A DNA stretch of 64,000 bases. It comes from Zeugodacus cucurbitae (taxonomy: Eukaryota; Arthropoda; Insecta; Diptera; Tephritidae). A program made the translations under genes and the position numbers. Shown piece by piece: positions 26,372-38,654 of this stretch. The notes under the pieces were generated by a model. That model saw nothing but the letters and a program-made list of their open reading frames with translations. It was not told where the DNA came from and searched no databases. How positions within the stretch are numbered: the stretch's first letter is position 1; each line of letters starts with the position of its first letter. The stretch is from assembly GCF_028554725.1 (NCBI RefSeq), contig NC_071668.1:16196501-16260500 (forward strand). The letters run 5' to 3'.

Positions 26372-27935
26372 TTACGTTAAAAAGACTACGAAGAATATGA
26401 AAAAGAATATCAGTACTGCGAATATTTTAATCATCAGCCAACGATTCTTGGAAACCGTTTGGAAGTACTTCAATATTTCACCATGTGCTGCTTCGATATT
26501 AAGTTCGGCATCTTGTATATTTGTATCAATACGTTCCACAGTTTCCTCTTGCTCTTTAACCATATGCGCCAATTGTTGAAATATGCCACCAAGTTCTACA
26601 ATAGTCGATTCAATATTTTGCATAGTCTCGGCACGTTGTTGCACATAACTGTCGGAATCATCATAAAGTGCAATTTGTTGTTGCGTCTGCATACCCGCAC
26701 CACCGCCACCAACAGCACCTAGCAATGGCGTTGTGTCACCGGCGACCATATCAATGCTTACAGCGGAATTCTCTTCGCTCAACAGCAATGAACCTTGTTT
26801 CGCTGTACTCGAGCGTACTGTGCTCGCTGCAATTGGTGTTTGTCCGAATTGATCACGACGCGCCTTCTGATGTTTGAGATTTTCTGTACGTACTTCTAAT
26901 ATCTGCTTGAAGTCTGTGCCCATGCTGGCCAGTTTGGATTGTAATGCATATACCATGTTCGAGGAATGTAACTGCAGATGTTTGCCAGAGCTTGTGCGGC
27001 GTTGATCTTTTGAAATATCTTGAAGACGTGCAATTTGTTGATTGAGCGCATTTAAATCGCCTTTGATGATGTATGTTAGCTCTTGTATCTCTTGCGGTCG
27101 ATCATCGAAGAGACTCTTCTTTTTGGCCACTATATAAATAAATACATTCACAGTAATAATAAAATTAATAATGCATTGTCAAATATGCATACTCACATAA
27201 TGTCAGTTTCTCCAATTTGGCATAAGCACTTGCAATATTTTTCCCTATATATTTGGCCACCATCATAAACTCCGAATAACTCTGCACTTCTTTCGCTTTG
27301 CGTGGATCACGTATATTCACAGCGCGTGTTATATTACGTGACTGCAATGAACGTATTGCATTATTAAACTCTCCAGTTCTATCACGTGAAGCCATTATGA
27401 ATATTTCTTCCTTTTCAAATGTTGATTCGTCTTCTTCTAAATCCTCAACTCCTTGTTGTTGTTGCGTATTTCCGTATTGTGTCAGTTGTGTGTAACCACT
27501 ATAATCTTGCGCTGGATGATTTCCGGTAACAACAGCAGCTGCAGCACTTAACGGTTGTTGTATGAAGTTGCGTATTGCCTGGCCAGAGGATGCCTGCAAA
27601 CGTGTGGATAGCGAGCGGAAATTCCACTGTCTGCTTGCTTTGCTATACTTATCGTCGGGATCTACTGTTGAATTGTTATTATTCGAATTGAATTGTTGAC
27701 CGTTGTTTGTTTGTTGTGTGTAGTCACCAATAAGTATGGTTGACTCTTGCGCTGCACCGCCGACGTATGTTTCCTTACCACTTGTTGTGGGAGCTACTGC
27801 TCCACCAAATAAAGGATTTTTGTACTGTTGTTGTTGCGGTTGACCTTGAGTTGGAACTAATGCTGAGTTCTCTTCATAGGATCCTTCATAGAATCTTGTA
27901 GTTTCTTGTGGATAATGACGGCGTCGTGTTGGCAT
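26372..27935 (-). CDS. Syx5: Syntaxin 5, Golgi Qa-SNARE
   Basis: Two exons on the minus strand, 27935-27197 and 27129-26372, encode 498 residues. The core begins MASRDRTGEF at about residue 181, followed by YSEFMMVAKYIGK, KLEKLTL and KKSLFDD of the Habc region. A linker, the SNARE helix (AETMQNIESTIVELGGIFQQLAHMV, with the zero-layer Gln in IFQQL) and a C-terminal membrane anchor complete it. Syntaxin 5 drives ER-Golgi and intra-Golgi vesicle fusion. The long N-terminal extension starts with an Arg-rich MPTRRRHYP. Human syntaxin 5 likewise has a long form with an Arg-rich ER-retrieval motif and a short form from an internal Met. Here the internal Met codon lies at 27393-27395, so two initiation sites are plausible. 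Confidence 0.95.
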
Positions 27936-28650
27936 CTCATAATCTACTAATTAGTTATTGGTTTTTGTCCTGGCGTTTCGCTTTGTTTTACCAATATATT
28001 GCTATATGCTTTGTCAATAAAACCCAAACATTCGTCACTTTCTACGCATCCATGCACACATATGTACACATTTGGACCTTTGGATAATTACTTTGTAATC
28101 CACGTACAAAGTTGGCGACCCGATAAATTAGTTTTCTTTGTTTGTAGTAAACGAAATTATAATTTATTTCATTGAATTAAACTGATTCGTTATTTTGCTT
28201 TAATGTATCGTCGCTTTTTCACAAAAAAATAAAGTATATAAAATAAAACAAGGTAATACGTGTCTTTCTCTCACAGCTGTCAATCCAGTATGTTTTAATT
28301 GACAGCACTAAATTCTATAGATGGCGCTAAGCACAAATTAGAATTTTGTGCATTAAGAACATTTAATTTTTTATTATTACAAATATATTATTACATTATT
28401 TTATATATGAGAATATATGTTAATTAAATATGTATGCTTAATATAAAGAAAACAGTTGTAAATAATATTTTTATTTATTTTCAACTATTTTTCAATGTTG
28501 ATCTGGCCATATGGTTTTCGAATAATAAAACCAAATTCGAAGTTCGACAATCACCTGCTTCAACATTTTTCTGAAGATAAATTTTACATTTATAGCAGAA
28601 TAACTAATTAATGTAATTTAATTAAATTTTCTGTATTAATTAAGAAGAAA
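27936..28650. promoter_or_regulatory. Divergent promoter region, Syntaxin 5 and TMEM147
   Basis: 715 bp between two start codons that face away from each other. AT-rich, no coding potential seen. Confidence 0.4.
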
Positions 28651-29560
28651 ATGACATTATACCATTTCGGAAACTGTGTAGCACTTGTTTATGTGCCATA
28701 TTATCTCACCTACAAGTATTCTGGACTGTAAGTAAAGAAAAATTATAGCTGACGCCAAAGTGATAACCTAATTTTTGTAAAGTAATTGATAAATGAAACA
28801 TCTAAATACAATTGCAGTTCTGAATATGGCGCATTCTGGAAATGCATACAAGCTGGTGGTATTTATATCTTCACACAACTATGTAAAATGCTTGTACTGG
28901 CGACGTTTTTCGATTCCGACACACTAAATGGTTCAGGAGATGGCTTCAGTTTCTTGGCGGTAAATACATATCTTTATATGAATTTCGTAAATAATTTTAT
29001 TTAAATAATATTAATCCATTTGTAGGAGTTTCTTAAGAGTAGTGTTAATGTCGCCGATTTACTCGGCTTCGCTTTGATACTGTCACGCATACCCGGCAAA
29101 GGTCACAATAAGTTGATTACAACCGGCTTGGGTTGGGCCGCTGCAGAAGTTATACTCTCTCGTGGTATTATGCTTTGGGTTGGCGCACGTGGCACAGAAT
29201 TCAGTTGGATTTACATACTTAAATGCCTTGAATCCAATGTTTTATTGGTATGTTGTCATCAAAGTAATACATATCTGTACTTAATTATTAATAAATATTC
29301 TTATTAAATAGGTTCAGCATATCACTACTGCCACACTAATGTGGCTCTTCTCTAGGCACGATCTTAACAAGTCACTTAAACCTTTAGTGACCATACTATT
29401 AGCGCTGACAGTATTCAAAGGTGTTTGGCTTGAAGGTCTGCTTAGTGTGCTCACCTTCGGACCTTGGTCGACTATTGCCATAAAAGCGTTGATTGCTTCG
29501 ATTATGGGATTTATGTCTCTTCACATTTACACAGGATTAGCACAGCAAATAGGCATTTAA
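28651..29560 (+). CDS. TMEM147, ER translocon-associated membrane protein
   Basis: Four exons: 28651-28727, 28818-28959, 29026-29247 and 29312-29560, encoding 229 residues. The opening MTLYHFGNCVALVYVPYYL and the later SEYGAFWKC, PGKGHNKL, GLGWAAAE and FSWIYI segments match the conserved core of TMEM147. The protein is almost wholly hydrophobic, with about seven membrane spans. In animals TMEM147 works with NOMO and nicalin in the BOS complex beside the Sec61 translocon, aiding multi-spanning protein insertion. The length agrees with the roughly 224-residue vertebrate protein. It ends 332 bp from the convergent kleisin gene. Confidence 0.93.
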
Positions 29561-29892
29561 GCTATACGAAGGTAGTCAATTTGAATTTGTTGTAGTTAGA
29601 AATTTAATGTTATAGCAAATACAACTGTACAATTTATTCCAATTACCCACACTTTTATATGATGAAGATATAATTTTTTACTTCAATTGGTATTTCATTT
29701 ATTCTTAATTCATGTTTTCTTTACAGTTATATGAATAACAACATATTAATGTAACAATTAAAAAATATGATTTAACAACTTGAATATAAACTTTAAAACA
29801 TATTCAATATGAACTTTATAACAAATTCAACAAGTAATATACTTTTGAAATAGTAACAAGATAACAAAACAACAATGTGAGTTTTTTAGTAT
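29561..29892. other. Tail-to-tail spacer, TMEM147 and kleisin
   Basis: 332 bp of AT-rich DNA between two convergent stop codons. No gene seen. Confidence 0.5.
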
Positions 29893-32584
29893 TTAACTCA
29901 CACTAACACGAAATCCGTTTGAAACCATTTCATTATTGAGTTCGGTCCGCTGTATAAGTTTATTTGAAGCTGCGCCTAATTTGATGTATTGCAAGTGTGT
30001 TGAATGCTCAACAGTGGATAACATAATAAAACCATTTGCCGCAAGCCCTATAAATAATTAGATAATTTATTTAGTATCAAACGTTTGAATTCGTAAAACG
30101 CTTGAAGTCATACTCAATAATGCGCCGAAACACTTCGCAGCTGCTTTTCGGCACATTGTTGCTTGTGGGAAAAGTAGTTCCACCGGGATTTCGTCGTTCA
30201 ATAAAATTTGTGAGCGCCACATATTTAATAACTTTATCATGACATCGTATGCGCCCCACTCATCCTGTTCGCCAGACGGTGACTATGTGTACAAATATAA
30301 ATATATTTTAGCAAATACGTTACGCTTGGTACAAGGTATGTGTGTGTGCATGTATTTTTCTATTAGCTTACACAGTTGTTATTAGTGCGCTGCAAATTAT
30401 TATTATTATCATGAAACACTTCAATTGCAGCTGTGTTATTATGTGGCATTAGTAAGTGCTCATTATGCGTGTCGTCTTGTTGCACTTGCGCATTTTCGGT
30501 TAATCCGTAATTTAATGCATTATTTACACTTTTTCGTTTGCGTTTTTCATTATGGTTCCATTTTGGGTAAATTTTTGTAGCCAAATCATCAGTAATTTCA
30601 CAATTCAAAATTTCACGTAGCAGATTGCGATAAGCAGCACGCGCTGTTGAAGTTTCCAAATTGGAACGTCGCATGTTATGCTTTAGTTTGAATTTCCTGT
30701 GTACGATGCAACTGTAAATTGTATTTCATTATAATTAAACTTATTTTGGTATTAAAAATCTATAATTACTTATGATGTAATGTAGTTAGCAATTCAGATG
30801 CAGAAGGCAGTAACTTTTCGTAGTGTTTTCCAACGGTAGGATACTTTCGATTCTGCCAATTAACTTTAGCTCTACTTTTACTTAATTTTGCTTTAATGTT
30901 AATTTGTGTTTGTAAGTGCGCATAAATTTCAGATTCTGTAAACGCTGTACTTGCATCGATAATGGTTTTGTTATGTTTCGACTTGCGCTTCTTCAAAGAG
31001 AGATGGGAAACAAGCTTCTGTTTTTGAAAGTGTAAGAAAATATATATATCGTATTAAAAAATACAATTAAAAATGTTCAATACCTTCTGATAATTGCATA
31101 AATTCTCCGTTGCAATTGCAGTAGTGTTCGTCTTATCCAAGTTACAACTTGTGTGTATCGCAACGTAATTATCATTATTTACCGAGACATTACTGCTAAT
31201 CACACTCATTTCTGTATGCGCAGCACTAATCAACCAATACATGAAGTTCACATTATAAACAATATAACTTATGGTTGGAACTGCTCTTACCTTAATTCGT
31301 TAACATTACTATTGTCGCAATCATTTTTGGCAGCTGGTATGAATAGGTTGGTAGTTTCGTATTCTGCATTAGCGCTACGTGGTGCTTCGATCTCATCGGG
31401 AAACTCTTCTACCTCTAGAAGTGCTGAAAAGTAGTTAAATTAAGTCCAATACTCAGAATGTTTGTGTAAGAAGAATTACCATCAGTAGTCTTAGCTTTTT
31501 TCTCACAAACAGCCAATACTGCTGCAGCCTAAATTGTTTAAAGTGTGAAAAAATATAAATATTTAATAATTTGCATGCATATACAAACATACCTTTCTTT
31601 TCGGCGCCTTCGTAGTAGATTCATCTAATTGTATTATTTTTATTAGACATTTACTTTCAAATTTCATATTAAACATGCATACTTTACCTGTAAGCAATTG
31701 TATAATGGTAGCTAATTCATCACCTGTGGCATTACCAAAGCCGTCATCTTCATCGATCGGATAATGTTCATTGTGTGTTGTATCAAACTCATTAATGGTT
31801 ATCTCACGTATATGTATGCAAGTGGTCCTACTATGGTTATTGGTTTTTGAGACCTAGCATGTAGAATTTACATATTGCACTAGCCAATTTTTTATAATAA
31901 TACAATACGTACCTTTTTCTGCACAATCTCTGTCGTTTTGCCCCATTCTACAAATGTTGCGGTTTCATCCAGCAATTCTGTGTAATCTGTAACTGTGCCA
32001 TCGGGCAGAGAATGTTCCACAGTCGCACGCCGTCTTTTCCTTTTTGCACAATATGCGCTGGAGTAACTAGTCGGTTGACTATTGAAAGATTTTACAACTG
32101 TATTGTAATTTTCAAAATATGCACTACAAATTACCTGCGCTTTTTGGCTTGTTTGACTGTGCACCAATCTTTACTCTGCGAAATCAGTTCTTTTGATTTA
32201 CCTATAGTAATTTGAGACTAGAGTTAAGCTTATTTGTATAGGCGATTTTTGCAAAACTTACGCAATAAATCGTTGACTTGTAGTTCATGTATCCGCAATG
32301 TTGTATAACAAAGTTGTGATATGGAGCGAAAGGAAAGCTGCTCCGTTGTGTGCCTATGTGAAATGTCTTGTGTACGTTGTAGGCCATTACATGCACGTGT
32401 AAGAGCTAAACGTAATTTTTCACTTTGGATAATTGATTGGAAGAGCGTGCTTAAAACAGTTGTGTATGTGCCGTTATACTATAACTTACCAGGTTTTCAC
32501 CACATTTATGGACTGCAACTCATTATTTTTTGGAATGGTGTTTCTTCTACTTGCTGGCCATAATTCCTGGAAATCAGTAAGCAT
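29893..32584 (-). CDS. c(2)M: Meiotic alpha-kleisin, C(2)M/Rec8-type
   Basis: Thirteen small exons on the minus strand: 32584-32490, 32449-32262, 32201-32135, 32078-31913, 31853-31688, 31624-31593, 31528-31480, 31423-31291, 31225-31084, 31017-30770, 30711-30372, 30282-30114 and 30047-29893. All phases agree, giving 649 residues. The N-terminus has the kleisin INVVKTC motif followed by a helix (LRLALTRACNGLQR). The C-terminal winged helix shows MCRKAAAKCFGALLRLAANGF and ends EMVSNGFRVSVS. The middle is poorly conserved and rich in Lys, Asn and acids, as usual. Kleisins bridge the SMC heads of cohesin-like rings; C(2)M is the fly kleisin-like protein of the synaptonemal complex. Proximity to cornichon and Syx5 supports the name. 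Rad21 is unlikely because the central region is short and divergent. Confidence 0.72.
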
Positions 32585-33127
32585 TTTTACACAAAAAATA
32601 TTGATTTGACCAACTAGTAGTAATATTTGTGGTTATTAGTTAAAATAATTGTTAAAATATGGCGACCGTTAGTAAACGGCATATCCGGCCTTAACGGGGC
32701 TTGACATTCTTTTGTGCTGGTAGACATTTGCCACAAATTAAATGCCACTCATTATTTTATATTTATATTGAAAATTTAATCTATGTTGAATTTGTTGCAT
32801 TTTAAAAATATACCGTAATTTGTTTATATTTAATACAAACAATGCAAAATCGTATAAATTTATAAAATTTACTTCCTTGTATGCACTTTGTAGTCATATG
32901 CAACCCTGTCAAGCACAAACAGCAGTTCTCGCCAATTCCACTTTGACCTTACATTCCGCATTAATTTGTATAAAACAAATTTAGTTTGTATTCTGTTGTA
33001 TTTGCATTGCTACTTTGTTGGTCGCCAGCACCAAGTGTTCTATATCACATATATACAAATTAGTAAACAGCAGAAAAACTCAGGAAATATACTCATTATC
33101 CTGCCAGCACATAATAAACCAATTAAA
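32585..33127. promoter_or_regulatory. Divergent promoter region, kleisin and GMF
   Basis: 543 bp between divergent start codons. It would include the short 5' UTR exon of GMF that ends in its ATG. No further gene. Confidence 0.4.
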
Positions 33128-34192
33128 ATGGTAAGCATGAAAAATGAATTAAATAATTAATTATAAAATAGTTACTGCATATTATGACTAATAACAATCA
33201 CGCGTCGTTGCCGACGTATCAACGGCATACTGTGGAGCTGTGATGCCGAAAAAAGGGTGCGGAAAATAACAGCACCATTAGTGAATCAACTGTTATTGAT
33301 AATAATGTTATTATTGTTTTTTGATGGATTACTGCTTTTATGGCCTCGATATTTATTTGTTTATATGTATTTTACAATAACATGTTTGTATTATTACTAG
33401 GGTGATAGCAAAATCTGTGACATCAGCGATGACGTACGTGACGCATTAAAGAAGTTTCGCTTCCGTAAAAGTACGACAAACTCCGCACTGATATGTAAGT
33501 AAATTGTTGCTATTTGCATGTTTGTGCATTAGACCTACTAAACAAATTGGCGGTAAAATTAGCTATGCAAATTGCTATTAGCAGTTGATTAGTACGCTTT
33601 CACTGCTGCCATGTTATTTATTGCATTATGAGCATTTGCTTTGTGTGTATTGCTCCGCGTTTGACAATACAAAAGTTGTGTGTGTCAAAACAAAGTGGAA
33701 ATATTTATGCAAAATATAATTAAATGTTAATGTTAAATAGTTTAAAATTTTATTTATTTACATAAATATAATATTCTACTCTCGTGCAACATTTATTTCT
33801 TTAGTAAAAGTCGATCGCGAGAAGCAACTTGTTATTTTGGATGAACTCTTGGAGGATATATCCGTTGATGAATTGCAAGAAACACTGCCAGGCCATCAGC
33901 CGCGTTATATCATATATACATATAAAATGTTACATGATGACCAAAGAATTTCATATCCAATGTGTTTCATATTTTACACACCGCGTGATAGCCAGGTTAG
34001 TTGGATTTATATTAGATGAAATATATATATATGTTTAACTCCCCTTAACTTTCTGCCCAACAGATCGAGCTACAAATGATGTATGCCTGCACCAAAAGTG
34101 CACTCCAACGTGAGGTGGACTTAACGCGTGTCTATGAAATACGCGAATTAGATGAACTCACTGAAGAATGGCTCAGGGAAAAACTCAAGTAG
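33128..34192 (+). CDS. GMF: Glia maturation factor (ADF-homology, Arp2/3 regulator)
   Basis: Four exons: 33128-33130, 33401-33494, 33805-33995 and 34064-34192. They encode 138 residues, normal for the family. The first coding exon is only the ATG, spliced straight to GGT; without it no in-frame start would precede GDSKICDI. The single ADF-homology domain carries LKKFRFRKS, DELQETLPGHQPRYIIY and SYPMCFIFYTPRDSQIE, with the C-terminus VYEIRELDELTEEWL. GMF binds Arp2/3 and removes actin branches, unlike cofilin, which binds actin itself. The internal donor after DSQ (CAG|GTTAGT) is slightly off consensus. Confidence 0.95.
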
Positions 34193-34994
34193 AGTGTAGG
34201 CAACGGTGTTTATAAACATAAAAACATAAAAAAATGATAAGCAATATTGTGTATATGTGCGTTGGTGTACATAATGTGCATGGACTTACCCAAAAATACC
34301 AACGATTTTACACCAAATATATACATACATACATACATATGTCTAAAGTTACAAAGGATATGCAACAAACAGCATACTGATAACACGCCCAGCAGTAAAT
34401 GCAGTAAATACTTTTAAGTACAGGTATTTTTTTTTTCAATATTCCTAACATAGAAATACCAAAAACGCCAAATACTTAAAAATATTCCAAACTAAATGTA
34501 AAGTATAAATTAAATATTGCATTCCAAAAGTTTTTTTTTAACATACATACATACATATGTATATTAGTTGTAGCATTGAAACATATTTTCAGTAGCGTTT
34601 GTGTAGTATTGTTAGTGGAAACAAAGAAAATGAAAGAAAAATATTAATATGAGAGAAGCTGTGCTTGCCAAATTTAATTTTATTTACTTTATAATACCAC
34701 ATAATTACTTTTTTTATTTAAGTATTAGCGTTTTATTATATTGAATTTTACAATACGTGCGTAAAATTAAATGGAAAACTTTCACATTTGTATACACTTT
34801 ATCAATATATACATATATACGTAAAAATAAATATACACACAACATATATTAAAGACTGTAGTTATGGCTTAAATTATCAGCAAGCTGATATGAAATTGTG
34901 GCTTTTGCAGTTGTAAACAACAACAAACAGCGGCCACTGCTTTGTAGATTACAATATCACATTTGTGATTAATTAGCAATATTAATATTTAATT
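34193..34994. other. Tail-to-tail spacer, GMF and ZAD zinc-finger gene
   Basis: 802 bp of AT-rich DNA with two ATAC microsatellite patches (near 34321-34340 and 34540-34560). Expected to hold both 3' UTRs. No gene seen. Confidence 0.45.
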
Positions 34995-36568
34995 TTAAAA
35001 AGGATGTAAACGCTGTGCGGCATGCATCATACTCAGCGCTGCAGTACTTTGTGCCGACGCTGCAGACGGTGGTGGCGGTGGCGGTGGCTGTGCTGCGGCA
35101 AGCATATGCGCCATTGTGGTATGATGTGTCATATGTGTAGCGTGATTAGGCTGCAATGTGGTGTTTAAAGACAAATGATGTGTGTGCGCGTGCAGACCAT
35201 CATGTGTGAGTGTGGTATGTGTGGGCGGCGGTGGAGGTGGTGGCGCTGTGGCGTGATAATGATGTGGCATTTGACTTGTCAATGGTAAATTTAGCAAACT
35301 ACTATTCGCGTGTGCACGAAAATGTACGCTTAAACTGCTCGCCGAACCGAATTCCTTATCGCAATCGGGACATTTGAAACTTTCCTGCAGCACAGTTGTA
35401 GCTTGCAGTGCGCTATTTGGCACGACACCACCCACCACAACTATCGGATCCGGACAGGTGGTGTCGACTGCCTCATCCTCGTCATCTTCACTGCGCTCGT
35501 GTAGCGTATGTTGCTTGCGTTTATGCGCCTGCATATCACGTTGTCGACTAAATGATTTGCCACACACATCGCAATGATGATTTTTCAGCTGCGTATGTGT
35601 AACCATGTGTTTGGAGAGATCACCGGCACTGTAGAATGCCTTCTGGCATACGGGACACAATTGATCACGTATGCCGGTGTGTATCTTTTGATGCGCTTGA
35701 AAGTTACCCAGCGCTGAGAATTGCTTTGAGCAAATCTCACATTGAAACGGACGTTCGCCGGTGTGTGTGCGCTGGTGTATGTGTAAATTGTATTTTTGTG
35801 CAAAACGTCGCGGGCAATAGCTGCAGCCAAATGGCTTTTCACCGGTGTGTGTGCGTAAATGCATTTGCAATTGCGCGGAGCACTTGAACGTTTTATTGCA
35901 TTCATAACATGTTTGCGGTAGTTTCGGCAAAGGCTTTGGACCACGCCGCTTATGCTCCTCTGGGGGTTTACGCTGATAACGTGAGCGGCGTTTGCTAAGT
36001 AAATAGTAAAACTTTAAAAAATATCGTAAGACACTTTTTTTCATATTTACCGTTTCTTCACATCGCCACCCACATCTGACTCCTCTTCAGAATCGGGTTC
36101 TAAGTATGTGTGTGTCTTATTGCTCAAGGAGGCAACTGGCAATTCAGTATTTGTTTCGGCATCGCAAAAACTTTGATAAAAAGAATAAAATATTTAGTCC
36201 TTTTTGCCAGAGCACACACCTTATACTTGTATTTACCCATATCCTCTGTCTTGCAAACCAAGGTATTGCCGCAATCTCAAGTCGGAGTTCTCACATTCTT
36301 GCTTGAAATGGTACGCCACACCTAAACGGTAAATGCAATTATTGCAAATGACCGCAGGTAAACCGTCACTTTTATAAACCTTAAAAATTATATTTGGCTT
36401 TCAATAATTCTATATTAGCAATATCGAAAGATATTTGATAGCTACCCTTATCTTGGCACACATCATCAGCATTGTGCAAGGCATCATTGCGAATTCGGTG
36501 CTGTATATGGAAGTAAGCGCGCCTTCTTCTAGACATACTCTACAAATTTTATGAATATTATAGTCCAT
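34995..36568 (-). CDS. ZAD-C2H2 zinc-finger transcription factor
   Basis: Four exons on the minus strand: 36568-36446, 36379-36237, 36170-36051 and 35994-34995, 461 residues. Residues 1 to about 92 form a ZAD domain: CRVC near the start and a second pair in CNNC, with YRLGVAYHFKQECENSD between the later helices. An acidic linker and a basic patch lead to five tandem C2H2 fingers (157-291) joined by TGEKP/TGERP-like linkers. A lone sixth finger (CPDC...H..H, about 336-356) follows. The tail has poly-Pro runs and many His and Ala. ZAD proteins are an insect-expanded class of DNA-binding factors that dimerise through the ZAD. I cannot name the orthologue. The third exon continues in frame through a tempting acceptor-like ttag near 36100. 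Confidence 0.9.
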
Positions 36569-37382
36569 ATTAAATTAATTTACTTTTTCAGCTATTTACA
36601 AAATATGAATGAAATATTTTGTTTACGAATGTGAGAATACAATTCCAGCAAGAAATTAATATTGCCATATCGTTTATAAATTTTAATGATTAAATGGATT
36701 TAATTAAAAGTTGTTTTTGTTTTTATATGTAAATAAAAGCTTAATTTAAAATAATATATTTAAAAATGTAATGAGTATTAATTAAATATAGAATAACTAA
36801 AAAATTATAAATGCAATTATTAAACAAAAACATTATATTATATAAAATGTCAAAATTATAAGTCAAAATCTTCATTTCATATGAAAATTATGTTCAAATT
36901 TATCTCTATTAACTTTCAAATAATATAATATTGTGAAAAATATTACTTTTCAGCCAATTAAATATAAAATAATAAAAATTTTTTGAGAAATACAACTCTG
37001 ACCGCACAACATTGCCGACTGTCAAGTGAATTGTCATGTGTGACAGCTCGTTACAATCGCAGCCAAGTTTACGCACCTTGCCTGCATTGCCGACGACTTC
37101 CTTTCTAGTTTATTTCTTAAAGGTATGCGTACTTATTTTTCGCCAATTACCCAAAAAAATCTTAAAACATCAGTGAACTAATATGAAGCATATTAAAAAC
37201 TATGAAACAAAATCACTAATAGTTGTTTACAGCTTGCTATGCACAATAACTAATGTGAATTTTCTAATTTCATATACTATTTTTCCGTGATTGTATTTGG
37301 CCTACCCGTACTCGTACTTGTAATTTTGTGCTATACGATACAATGATGATGACTACTGCTATTTGCGGCTACAGCGGACAAA
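36569..37382. promoter_or_regulatory. Divergent promoter region, ZAD gene and RpL34
   Basis: 814 bp between divergent start codons. The RpL34 half appears to contain a non-coding first exon near 37097-37121 with a donor (cttaaag|gtatgcg) and an acceptor just before the ATG (gctacag|cggacaaa), so the 5' UTR is probably spliced. Confidence 0.55.
37094..37106 (+). promoter_or_regulatory. Polypyrimidine TCT-type initiator of RpL34
   Basis: A pyrimidine tract (cgacttcctttct) sits at the likely 5' end of the non-coding first exon. Ribosomal protein genes of flies start within such TCT/TOP tracts. The position is inferred from the tract and the nearby splice donor, not from transcript data. Confidence 0.45.
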
Positions 37383-38191
37383 ATGGTTCAACGCTTGACT
37401 TTGAGAAGACGTCTGTCCTACAACACCAAGTCCAACAGGAGGCGTATGTAAGTAATTTTTAGAAATGGAATATCCAAGTAATTGCTGTAAAGAATACTGC
37501 CTGCCGGTGAATGTAAAGTTGTGTGACACAATGGTCTATCATATGAGTGATATTGGAAATCAAAACAGTCATATATTAGTGCTGCGAAACTAGTAGAATT
37601 TGAATTGTTTTTGGACGAATTCAATAAATTTGCTGGTGTTACTCTACAGAGTGTAAATATTCATAAACAAGACAACTTGTCTAATTTATAACGTTGTTGT
37701 TGCATTAGTGTACAACAGCATACGCGTTTACTGGCATGGCATGCTATTCGTTGCAGTATCCTCCAAATGTCTTAACTGATTTTAATTTCTCATTTTACAG
37801 TGTGCGCACACCTGGCGGTCGCCTTGTGTACCAATATGTGAAGAAGAACAAGACCGTGCCAAAGTGCGGTCAATGTAAGGAGAAGCTAAAGGGTATCCGC
37901 CCCACACGCCCATGTGAACGTTCCCGTCTGTCGAAACGTCAAAAGACCGTTGCCCGTACCTATGGTGGTGTTTTGTGCCACAGGTGTCTGCGTGAACGTA
38001 TCGTTCGTGCCTTCCTTATTGAGGAACAAAAGATCGTCAAGGCGCTGAAGAGCCAACGTGAATTGTTGGTGAAACCAGTCAAGGCCGTTGCTGAGAAGAA
38101 ACCCGCCAAGGCACAAGCCAGCAAATCAGCGGGAGGCAAGTCGGCTGCCAAGAAACCCATCCAGAAATCCACTGGCAAATCCAAGAAGTAA
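37383..38191 (+). CDS. RpL34: Ribosomal protein L34 (eL34)
   Basis: Two coding exons, 37383-37447 and 37801-38191, encode 151 residues. The chain opens MVQRLTLRRRLSYNTKSN and continues RRRIVRTPGGRLVYQY and CGQCKEKLKGIRP, followed by a second Cys pair, CHRC. The two Cys pairs are those of the eL34 zinc-ribbon fold. The last 40 residues are a Lys/Ala-rich extension, common in insect L34. It is a component of the large cytosolic ribosomal subunit. Codon choice is visibly GC-richer at third positions than in its neighbours, as expected of a highly expressed gene. Drosophila has two L34 genes (a and b), and I cannot say which this corresponds to. Confidence 0.96.
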
Positions 38192-38654
38192 ACATTGTAG
38201 CGGATTAACATTGGACGGGTTGGTTATATTTTAAAAGAAGCTGTGTGTAAAAAAAAAATTGAAGTTATACGTTGTAATGTATAATGGATGAGATAAAATA
38301 AAAGCGCTGTTCTTTTTTAAAATGAACTGTTTAATTGTTTAGATAGTATTTTAGAAAATATTAGCATTTCTTTATAGTTTTGAATTAATGTTTGAAACAA
38401 TTTTTGTTTAATTGCTCTTATCATACACAACTCGTTATGTGCATTTGTATGTATGTGCATCGCAATAAATTTATCACCAAAGCTGTTCGATAAAAGCTAC
38501 TCCATTCGATAAAAAATGCAACCGTGTGTTTACTTTTCCCATCTACTCTTTGCAGCTGTCATTCCGTACATTTTTCAAAGTGTGTTTTGATTTTCTCAAG
38601 CAGTTTCCAACCAGAGAACACATCAAAATCTCCTAGTTTCAATTTCAATTAAAA
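38192..38654. other. 3' flank of RpL34 and upstream of a possible small gene
   Basis: AT-rich; contains an AATAAA-type signal near 38297. Nothing else assigned. Confidence 0.4.

Noticed and set aside
36091..36106. Acceptor-like ttag inside the third exon of the ZAD gene
   Set aside because: The frame stays open across it and no matching donor is needed; using it would break the phase with the preceding exon.
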